64,000 nucleotides of DNA, taken from the NCBI GenBank assembly GCA_023014485.1, contig JAJOZX010000941.1, positions 902,001 through 966,000 on the forward strand. Direction: 5' to 3'. Every line of letters starts with the position of its first letter. Position 1 is the first letter of the stretch. The notes beneath the pieces were generated by a model. It was not told the DNA's origin. It did not search any database and saw only the letters and a program-made list of their open reading frames with translations. Made by a program: the position numbers and the translations under genes. Below, in pieces: positions 54,886 through 64,000 of the stretch. The stretch is from Bathynomus jamesi (Eukaryota; Arthropoda; Malacostraca; Isopoda; Cirolanidae).

Positions 54886-56216
54886 CAGGGTGTCCCAAAT
54901 GTCCCTATCTATTTTGTTGAAATAGGCTGAATTTCAAATAAATGTCACACTGACCTGAATACAGATGTATTTGTATACAAATTACAAGTATTACACCATT
55001 AAAATCTTTAATTAGTAGTTTCCTCATGTGCTCCATCTGTAACTCTGCAAATCTCAAAGCGGTCAGCTGCATTGCGGAACACATTTCCGAGCATTTCAGG
55101 GGTTATTTTCTCAACTGCTTGCCTAATGCGATCTCGCAGATCTGGTAAATCTCGGATATTTCTGCGATAGACCTCTGATTTAATGAAACCCCAAGCAAAG
55201 AAATCCAATGGGCTCAAATCCGGAGATCGCGCTGCCCAGGGCCTATTTCCCCCACGTCCAATCCAACGATTTGGAAAACGCTCGTTTAGGTTTGTCTGAA
55301 CAATTCTGGCATAATGACATGGTGCCCCATCCTGCTGAAATACTACATTGTCGAGAATGCCATCTTCAAGAAGTTGAGGTTCTAGAAAATTTTGAAACAT
55401 ATCAAAGTAAACAGTTCCTGTCACTGTAGCCTCTGCAAAGAAAAAGGGCCCGTAAATCTTAGACTTTGTCATTCCAAGCCACACGTTGACTTTAGGTGAG
55501 TTTCTTTCCCATTCAGTGAACTCAGTTGGCTTTTCATTAGCCCAGATGCGACAATTATGTCGATTGATTTTACCACAGGTGTGAAAAGTCGCCTCATCGC
55601 TAAACAAAATGTGGTCCATTAAATTGTTATTTTCGATTTGTTCGACCAGTTCCGCACACATTGCTGCTCTTTTTGGAAAATCTTCCTCGTGTAAGTTGTG
55701 TAACAGCTGAATGTGATAACACTTCTTCTTCAGCGTCGAACGCAAGATTCTGTGAACAGTTGTTTTGGGTATGGTTAATCTGTGGGATGCTTGGCGAATT
55801 GACATTCATTGATCGTTTCGAACATTATGCGAACAGATTCAATGTTTTGTTGTACTGTTCTTGGGCGTCCACTTCTTCCTTCATCATGCACAGATCCAGT
55901 CCTTTTGAATTTGTTCAACAATTTACGAATTGCTTTATCTTTCGGTCCAGGCTTATGAAACATTGTTGAGAATCGGTCTCTGATTTCACATTTCATTCCT
56001 CTACTGTAATGCGATATGTTACTATCATAACGCGTTCATGCACATCCATCACCAATGATATGGATCTGAAAAAATTAATTAAAAATTTAAAAATAATTGA
56101 AATAGAAATCTAATGCATGTATTTTCTAGAAGGGTGCATGCACTCATGTCATTAAAATATTCATTTCAAATTCAGCCTATTTCAACAAAATAGATAGGGA
56201 CTTTTGGGACACCCTG
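54886..56216 (-). mobile_element. Mariner-2, full length with both inverted ends (LTR6)
   Basis: 1,331 bp from CAGGGTGTCCCAAATGTCCC to the right end GGGACACCCTG, with TA at 54884-54885 and 56217-56218. The inverted ends match over about 52 bp (to GCTGAATTTCAAAT) with very few differences. The flanks GATTTAA and TATATAATGTAAG equal the empty site in LTR1 (17368-17386). Confidence 0.93.
55008..56049 (-). pseudogene. Mariner-2 transposase, LTR6 copy
   Basis: The catalytic frame opens at 55805 (MSIRQASHRLTIPKTTVHRI) and so includes the second helix-turn-helix, 265 codons. DD41D intact. One substitution (ICRVTDGAHEE) changes an Asp near the C-terminus. The DNA-binding frame is broken by an extra 5 bp (CTGTA near 56003) in addition to the shared break, so the ATG at 56049 no longer reads into it. 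Confidence 0.88.
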
Positions 56217-56806
56217 TATATAATGTAAGAATGAACTTTAATAGAACTGTAATGGACAATCATAAGCGAATATGAAGTAATCCATAATCGCAATCATAAT
56301 TGTAATAAACCAAAACTAAAATGTACTCAGTAATGTACTTAAATGGTACTCATGTACTACGAAATTATGTCGCCCTTTAGAAATGCATAGTCGGCGAAAA
56401 CACGATCATTTTTATTTATTTTTTTTTTAAATTTTTATTTGGAATCTTTCATCTGATCATGTGTTTAAAAGGGGGGAAACTTAACCTTCAAACTGCATTC
56501 CCCCCCAAAAAATTCAGATTATATATAAAGCATGTAACTGTAAAATCTCGTCTCTTCTTCTTCACTTCTTCACTTCGATTACTTCGATTAACACTCCCTT
56601 GTTAGCAGCCTCGCTGCGAGGAGGGGGCAGAGGCCCCTTGCCTCCTTAATTTTTAGATTCCGGCCTGAGCCATGGTCGAAAGAAGTCGAACCTCTACCCC
56701 TGTAAAATTCAGAGCACTACCTGTAAATTTTTCAGAAGTAAACTACAGTAAGAGAAACTTTTTATTTTCCCCTTCGAATTGGGCTCTCTTCAGAAGAATT
56801 TAGTCA

Positions 56807-56963
56807 GTAAAGTCGATAAGTTTAGTACCAAGAGAACGTATCAGAGTATTATAGAAAGAGAAGAATTAACAACTGTCGACTCTATAGCGAGAGAGAAGAA
56901 AAAATTAGAATATTATAGAAGAAAAGTATCGCGAGAAATATCCGTTGTTGCCTCCCAACCAGA
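56807..56963 (+). repeat. 157-bp segment, LTR6 copy with open frame
   Basis: Here the frame is open from LGSLQKNLVSKVDKFSTK through TTVDSIAREKKKLEYYRRKV to a TAA at 57007-57009, 76 codons without ATG. It is charged and helix-like. It overlaps the 43-codon leader ORF in another register. Confidence 0.75.
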
Positions 56964-57011
56964 ACCCCCGTCGATTCGAACCACCCAGGGCCATAGACGG
57001 AGGGGTTAACA

Positions 57012-60000
57012 GACTGGCGACCCTTTACCAGGATCTTAACAGTGTGGCGACCCTACTACCAAGAATAGAAGAAGAGGATTTTAACAAGTGGCCACTTTTT
57101 GGCCAGGATAGAAATTACCCTGCATCAGGATAAAACCAGTTGACCGGCGTGTCAAGACTTCCAGTTCGTAACATCCACCCTTGAACCGGTGTGTCATGAC
57201 TCCAAGTTCTCCACGCCTAGTTTTCATCCAGGAACAAGTAGCTAGCACGAAGTTTTCAGGACACGTCAAGGATTTCGCCGTAGAAATTTTGTTAAGTACG
57301 GAGTTTGTTTTTTTAAGTAATTTATAAACATTTGAAAAATCAGTATTATTAACAGTTAATAATGAGTATCAAGTCAGAATTCACAAGAAACACAGTGAAC
57401 ATTTCAGACACCAGTGATACATTTTTTTAGTGAAACTAATTTTCACAGAGTTAAAAGTCACAGAAGTTAAAAGTCACAGAAGTTAAAAGCCACAGAAGTT
57501 AAAAGTCACAGAATTTAGTTATCACAGAAGTTAATTGTCACAGAAGTTAATTGTCACAGAAGTTAATTGTCATAGAATTAATGTCACAGAGTTAATTTCA
57601 GAGAGTTAATTTCAGAGAGTTAATTTCAGTTATTTTCACTATTATAGTCAGTATAGAATAATTTTATTTTATGTACCAAACATAATAGTACCGTACCTTC
57701 GCGTACATTTGAGTGAAATGTTGTTTAAATTTTTTATTTTTGTTTAAATTTTTTTTCAAATTATTGAATTGAATTGACTTGCAAATTAAGAAAGAGAGAG
57801 TTTAAAGAATTATAGAGTTACTTGAAGCAGTTTCAAGTTCCATTTTCAATTTTCAGTCAGTTTCAGTTCGTTGTAACCAAGAGGGACAACCAAACCCCAG
57901 AGATTTATAAAGATAATTGAAGTAGTTTCGAGTCAGTTTCAGTTGCAAATAAGTTGCAAATCACTTTTCAGATTCAGTTGGTTGTAACCAAGAGGGACAA
58001 CCAAACCCCAGAGATTAATAGTCTTCACTTGATAGCAGTTCAAGTGCAAGTCAGTTTCATTTTCAGTAGACTCCACTTGATAGAGTTCAAGTGCAGTCAA
58101 TTTCAGTCAGTTCAGTTTGAAGATACTTGATAGCGTTCAAGTTAGACAGTTTCAGTTTCAAGATACTTGATAAGATTCAAGTCAGAAGGTTACATCGAGA
58201 GGGACAACCGCCCCAGAGATTATAGAAGTACTTTGTAGCAGTTCAAGTCAGTTGTAGTCGGTCCCAAAACAGTTGTAGTCAGTTCCAAAACAGTTATAGT
58301 CAGTTCCCAGTCAGTTCAAAGTCAGTTTTGGAGTCCCAAGTCAGTTTTGGAGTCCCAAGTCATTTCAATGCTGTCAATTGAATTCAACTTTTTCTTTGTA
58401 GTTTAAGAGAATTTAATTTGAGAAAATGTAATTTAAAAATTTAATTCAATCTTTTTTTTTTGTAAAAAAGAATTAAATTCAACCTGAATTGACCGGTTTG
58501 CGTCTTTAGTTTAACCTTTTCTTTTTTTTGTAAGAAGGAAATTGACCGAGTTGTCTTTTCTTTTCATACCATTGTTGGGTATATAAATATATAGGTAAAA
58601 TGACATATTTTATTGTTTGTAACCAAAACAGTTTTTACAATTGTTTATAATGACTTTGCTAATCATTGTAATGTATATGTGATAATAATAGTTGTGTAAT
58701 AATTAATCGATCTTGTCCCAATGACCCCTTTTTAAATTACTATGCTGAGGAACATGCCGTCCCTCTGTTTTGTTTGAACTCTTTTAATTTTTGTTCTAAG
58801 TAGTGTGACAAGCAATCTTTTTTTTTTAAAAAAAAAGAGCAAAGAGCTCACGAAAAGACGTAATTGTCAATTTCAGACATATACCCCGAGCTTAGTCACT
58901 CAATTCCTCCGAATGTAGTACTCCAAACTTTGTTTTTTTTATTTTATTTATTTTAACACCCCAACCCCAGTTGAACCCAGTGTCAACCAGAGAAATGGTT
59001 AAACCATGGTTAATTCCTCTTTGGTACTGGAACATAAAGTCAATTTAGATTAAGTGGGTTTTTTTTATATTTTTAAGAATATTATATGTTTAGTTCATTA
59101 TAGTTTATAATTGATTTCTATTTTCGATTTTTAAATTTTTTTTTTATTCGATTAATACTGACTAATTGTCGGAGTCGAATTTAATTAATTGTGTGTCAAA
59201 ATTCAATTTTAAAACCGTGAGATTTACTTTCATCAATTGTAAGTTCTCCTAAGTCCGTTTTGTTTATTACCATAATAGGTGTAACTGATTTAATTAAATA
59301 CTTAAATACTACCTTCAACTTAAAGGATCTTATAATAATAATAATAATAACCCGGATCTTTTCCGTTCTACCCCAGCAACAATTTCTAGTGTAGTTTTAC
59401 TTGCTGAATTCAATAATATATATTTTATTTTGGAGAAAGTATTCGTGCTTTAATTAGTTATGGTTATAATTATTAATTTTTTTCTCTCTTTTGTAGATAT
59501 TGTTATGGATGATAAATGGAATTTCATAAACATAGTTAAGGAAATAACGTTCTACCCCAGCCTTCTTTAGTTAACCTTATAAGGCTAACTAACGAAAATA
59601 TCACGACCTAACCTAACCAATCGTCAAGGGCGTACAGTTGATTTTGCTAAACAAAGGAACAAGAGACACTGGGGAACATCTAGAAATATGATAGATTCTT
59701 ATTTATGTGAATTTCTGAATTTCTGTGGAGAAGACAAAAAGGAAAGGACATTTTTATTGAAATCTTAAATGCAATCCCTACTTTTAAATAAAATAAACGG
59801 ACTATAACTCTTTTGTTATTAATTTCTCCAAAATAAGATATATATTATTGAATTCAGCAAGTAAAACTACAGTAGAAAATAATATATAATTTCATTTTTT
59901 GTTGCTGGGTAGAACGGAAAAGAGCCAATAACCCTTACACACACACACACACACACACGTATGCACACTATATATACTATATATACACAAACCTTATGCT

Positions 60001-60690
60001 AAAATCATTGGATATCACAAACTATTTCATTGCGTGTAAGTGCTAACTATGCTATTTAGTCTTAAGCATTTTTGCTTACTATATATAAATTTTTGCTCAT
60101 GCATTTATTCAGTTAATTTAACAATCCTCTAAGCTAATCTGTCCCTCAAAATTAAAGATACACATTTGTACCTAGTACACAAATACACACTAGACCACAG
60201 GTCTATACATCATCCACTACGTAATTCGATTTTTACCTACACTAGTCAATAAAATTAGTTTATGAATTGTACTATCATGGTAACCTTGAAAAATCCATGA
60301 ACTTTAAAATTTATATTTTTCCCTTTTACCTATTCATTATGTATGTAATTTTCCCCACAGAAAAATACATTTTTGTTAAAAATTTAACAATATCATTCTT
60401 TGTCTAACTTAATTGTTTGTCTAAATTAACGTATTAATCCTTTTATTCTCTTTGCATAAATTAAAGTATTAATCTTTGAAATTTTTATATTTTATAAGCA
60501 AGTGTCATTTTAAAGATTTGATTACTCTGTATTGTACCCAACCACCCGAACTCACTTGTTCTGTATAAAAATTTGTAATGTAAGAAAAAAACGTCATCTA
60601 ACTTGAATTAGCTAGGATGTTATTCTCAATTTTATTGTATTAATTGTACCCTATTATATTATTGTATACATATTTTAAAGGGGAGAGCAA
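57012..60690 (+). repeat. Internal region 6
   Basis: 3,679 bp. It has three CAGAAGTTAATTGT copies as in internal region 1 but only two GTCAGTTTTGGAGTCCCAA copies. GGTTAAACCATGG replaces GGTTCAACCATGG near 59000. PPT 60677-60690. Confidence 0.75.
59354..59926. mobile_element. MITE, internal region 6
   Basis: 573 bp, AATAACCC duplications kept. One C/G is lost in the right end (GCTGGGTAGAACGG). Confidence 0.75.
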
Positions 60691-61700
60691 TGTAAACATG
60701 AACAATGAATAATCAATATTCATTTTTACATAACCAAAATCGCTTAACGCGAGTTTGGATAAAAAATTTATTTGTTGCTTTCTATTTTTGTTTGTGTCAC
60801 AACCCTACGATCTACCATTTCTATGGTTTAGTCATATCCATTTTCCATTTTCATTTGTTATAGAATTTATTATAATTAATTATGGTTGTCTTGCATTTCA
60901 CCCTCGTCCCTAGATTATGCATACACATTGCATATAACAGGATTGGAACCCGTAGTTGTACTTCTTAGTCATTCATACCACTCTTTGTCTCTAATTCGTT
61001 CTTGTAAATCTTCCTAATAATGATTTGTACTATACGTACAAATTCAATAACTATGACGTCACATTTTCCCGTCATTAATTTCCCTTCATCGTATCTCTAG
61101 TATTCAATGTATGAAAATTCTTTAACATCATAATAAAAACTGTACACGCTATAGAAGTCATTATTTATATGTTATGTAGTATAAATATAACTATTATTCG
61201 ACCATATCCCCCCCCTATCCGTCCATATCTTATCTTGACCATTATCCTATGTCAATTTTATTAAATATTCATTTTGCTCGTGAAATGCAAAACTTTGTGC
61301 ATTCGTTCGAAAACGCGCAAATACGTTCTCGTTCTCATTATTTTTTTTCAAGTGCGTTCACCCTCGCAAGATATTAATAAATGCTTATGCAAGTGTACGC
61401 AATTCGCAAATCAGCATAAATCGAACATCTGAAAACGTGAAACCTCCTGTCCTTCTGATTTCAAATTTATAACAGGTTATAACATATTATAAAATATTAT
61501 GTATATAAATTATCTCGTATGTGCCTATGTACTTGTGTTTTACTAATAACCATATATAATAACCATATATAATAACCATATATTATAACCATATATTATA
61601 ACCCATATAACCATATATAACCATATATAATATAAAAGCACGGTAAGAATTGTAAACGACGTAATGTACTTCAATGAAACTAATTAATGTAATGATTTAA

Positions 61701-63025
61701 CAGGGTGTCCCAAATGTCCCTATCTATTTTGTTGAAATAGGCTGAATTTCAAATAAATGTCACACTGACCTGAATACAGATGTATTTGCATACAAATTAC
61801 AAGTATTACACCATTAAAATCTTTAATTAGTAATTTCCTCATGTGCTCCATCTGTATCTCTGCAAATCTCAAAGCGGTCATCTGCATTGCGGAACACATT
61901 TCCGAGCATTTCAGGGGTTATTTTCTCAACTGCTTGCCTAATGCGATCTCGCAGATCTGGTAAATCTCGGATATTTCTGCGATAGACCTCTGATTTAATG
62001 AAACCCCAAGCAAAGAAATCCAATGGGCTCAAATCCGGAGATCGCGCTGCCCAGGGCCTATTTCCCCCACGTCCAATCCAACGATTTGGAAAACGCTCGT
62101 TTAGGTTTGTCTGAACAATTCTGGCATAATGACATGGTGCCCCATCCTGCTGAAATACTACATTGTCGAGAATGCCATCTTCAAGAAGTTGAGGTTCTAG
62201 AAATTTTGAAACATATCAAAGTAAACAGTTCCTGTCACTGTAGCCTCTGCAAAGAAAAAGGGCCCGTAAATCTTAGACTTTGTCATTCCAAGCCACACGT
62301 TGACTTTAGGTGAGTTTCTTTCCCATTCAGTGAACTCAGTTGGCTTTTCATTAGCCCAGATGCGACAATTATGTCGATTGATTTTACCACAGGTGTGAAA
62401 AGTCGCCTCATCGCTAAACAAAATGTGGTCCATTAAATTGTTATTTTCGATTTGTTCGACCAGTTCCGCACACATTGCTGCTCTTTTTGGAAAATCTTCC
62501 TCGTGTAAGTTGGGTAACAGCTGAATGTGATAACACTTCTTCTTCAGCGTCGAACGCAAGATTCTGTGAACAGTTGTTTTGGGTATGGTTAATCTGTGGG
62601 ATGCTTGGCGAATTGACATTCATTGATCGTTTCGAACATTATGCGAACAGATTCAATGTTTTGTTGTACTGTTCTTGGGCGTCCACTTCTTCCTTCATCA
62701 TGCACAGATCCAGTCCTTTTGAATTTGTTCAACAATTTACGAATTGCTTTATCTTTCGGTCCAGGCTTATGAAACATTGTTGAGAATCGGTCTCTGATTT
62801 CACATTTCATTCCTCTAATGCGATATGTTACTATCATAACGCGTTCATGCACATCCATCACCAATGATATGGATCTGAAAAAATTAATTAAAAATTAAAA
62901 ATAATTGAAATAGAAATCTAATGCATGTATTTGTCTAGAAGGGTGCATGCACTCATGTCATTAAAATATTCATTTCAAATTCAGCCTATTTCAACAAAAT
63001 AGATAGGGACTTTTGGGACACCCTG
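61701..63025 (-). mobile_element. Mariner-2, both inverted ends (LTR7)
   Basis: 1,325 bp. The left TA duplication is missing (GATTTAA joins CAGGGTG directly); the right TA is present at 63026-63027. Otherwise like the LTR6 copy, sharing its substitutions. Confidence 0.9.
61823..62858 (-). pseudogene. Mariner-2 transposase, LTR7 copy
   Basis: The N-terminal catalytic frame 62619-62197 ends early because one A is lost near 62201 (CTAGAAATTTTG). The rest, with the second Asp, continues in another frame to MSPLDFFAWGF and the end at 61823. DNA-binding frame from ATG 62858 with STMFHKPG and INECQFAK, variants shared only with LTR6. Confidence 0.87.
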
Positions 63026-63769
63026 TATATAATGTAAGAATGAACTTTAATAGAACTGTAATGGACAATCATAAGCGAATATGAAGTAATCCATAATCGC
63101 AATCATAATTGTAATAAACCAAAACTAAAATGTACTCAGTAATGTACTTAAATTGTACTCATGTACTACTCCGAAATTATGTCTCCCTTTGGTAATGCAT
63201 AGTCGGCGAATGTAATGGACAATCATAAGCGAATGTGAAGTAATCCATAATCGCAATCATAATTGTAATAAACCAAAACTAAAATGTACTCAGTAATGTA
63301 CTTAAATTGTACTCATGTACTACGAAATTATGTCGCCCTTTAGCAATGCATAGTCGGCGAAAACACGATCATTTTTATTTTTGTTTTTTTTTTAATTTTT
63401 ATTTGGAATCTTTCATCTGATCATGTGTTTAAAAGGGGGGAAACTTAACCTTCAAACTGCATTCCCCCAAAAAAATTCAGATTATATATAAAGCATCTAA
63501 CTGTAAAATCTCGTCTCTTCTTCTTCACTTCTTCAGTTCGATTACTTCGATTAACACTCCCTTGTTAGCAGCCTCGCTGCGAGGAGGGGGAAGAGGCCCC
63601 TTGCCTCCTTAATTTTTAGATTCCGGCCTGAGCCATGGTCGAAAGAAGTCGAACCTCTACCCCTGTAAAATTCAGAGCACTACCTGTAAATTTTTCAGAA
63701 GTAAACTACAGTAAGAGAAACTTTTTATTTTCCCCTTCGAGTTGGGCTCTCTTCAGAAGAATTTAGTCA

Positions 63770-63926
63770 GTAAAGTCGATAAGTTTAGTACCAAGAAAAA
63801 GTATCAGAGTATTATAGAAAGAGAAGAATTAACAACTGTCGACTCTATAGCGAGAGAGAAGAAAAAATTAGAATATTATAGAAGAAAAGTATCGCGAGAA
63901 ATATCCGTTGTTGCCTCCCAACCAGA
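63770..63926 (+). repeat. 157-bp segment, LTR7 copy
   Basis: Open frame as in LTR6, with STKKKYQSII for STKRTYQSII. It confirms LTR6 and LTR7 as carriers of an uninterrupted version. Confidence 0.75.
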
Positions 63927-64000
63927 ACCCCCGTCGATTCGAACCACCCAGGGCCATAGAAGGAGAGGTTAACAGACTGGCGACCCTTTACCAGGATCTT

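Larger units (their letters stand above)
53863..57011 (+). repeat. LTR6, with two-ended mariner-2 and the 157-bp segment
   Basis: 3,149 bp. CRE-like site at 54228, TATA box at 56522, leader ATG at 56672, 157-bp segment 56807-56963. Only one 154-bp copy remains (from about 56250), probably from recombination between the two. The TAACCATATATAA minisatellite is longer here (54720-54808). Confidence 0.75.
60691..63974 (+). repeat. LTR7, with two-ended mariner-2 and the 157-bp segment; window ends just after it
   Basis: 3,284 bp. CRE-like site at 61054, TATA box at 63485, leader ATG at 63635, 157-bp segment 63770-63926, end GTTAACA at 63974 followed by GAC and TGGCGACCC. The array therefore continues into a seventh internal region beyond 64000. 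Confidence 0.75.
15690..64000 (+). mobile_element. Tandem array of a LARD-like LTR retrotransposon with shared LTRs
   Basis: Seven LTRs (starting at 15690, 21862, 33621, 40303, 47014, 53863 and 60691) alternate with six internal regions of 3,670-3,698 bp. Repeat ends are TGTAAAC and GTTAACA, a 7-bp inverted repeat with one mismatch. Each LTR is followed by GAC and then TGGCGACCC (PBS-like). Each except the first is preceded by AAAGGGGAGAGCAA (polypurine tract). The internal regions contain no reverse transcriptase, integrase or gag, so the element would have to be mobilised by proteins from elsewhere. The array runs past the right edge of the window. Strand is given by the PBS-to-PPT order. 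Confidence 0.75.

Overview
The window reads as repeat-dense eukaryotic DNA from an invertebrate, most probably an arthropod. I see no host protein-coding gene. It holds a Polinton/Maverick capsid relic, a Penelope-like element, several CR1/Jockey-type non-LTR retrotransposons, a Mag-like Gypsy element, two subfamilies of DD41D Tc1/mariner elements and tRNA-derived repeats. This mixture is common in arthropods, but no single feature fixes the taxon.

Layout. 1-459: broken Polinton capsid-type fragment. About 480-3260: minus-strand Penelope-like element (reverse transcriptase plus GIY-YIG domain) with a hammerhead-ribozyme-like motif and three tandem repeats on its 3' side. 3288-9672: three minus-strand CR1-like fragments stacked head to tail, each bounded by a (GA)n microsatellite. 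About 10228-14140: a plus-strand Jockey/CR1-like element whose ORF1 has PHD-like and CCCH fingers, ending in (TA)n. 14137-15668: a 266-bp tandem repeat carrying tRNA-like genes, with two units in one orientation and four in the other around a perfect 964-bp palindrome.

15690-64000 is the main feature: one tandem array that runs off the window. Its period is about 6.7-6.85 kb and it alternates seven long terminal repeats (TGTAAAC ... GTTAACA) with six non-coding internal regions of about 3.7 kb. A PBS-like TGGCGACCC follows each repeat where sequence remains, and a purine tract (AAAGGGGAGAG) precedes repeats 2-7. I read it as a large non-autonomous LTR retrotransposon derivative (LARD-like) amplified as LTR-internal-LTR-internal units that share LTRs.

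The array can be dated internally. Every internal region carries one MITE with 8-bp target duplications, so that insertion is oldest. LTR1 carries a deleted mariner (mariner-1) and keeps the empty TA site of a second mariner (mariner-2), which is filled in LTR2-LTR7. Mariner-2 lost its left end in LTR2-LTR5 but is bounded by both ends in LTR6 and LTR7. A Gypsy element with apparently identical 470-bp LTRs then landed inside the mariner-2 of LTR2. Neighbouring units share private variants, as expected from local unequal exchange.

Almost all coding remnants are broken. The Gypsy element keeps all its domain signatures but has a frameshift in gag and another between RNase H and integrase. Every mariner-2 transposase shares one frame break between its DNA-binding and catalytic halves.
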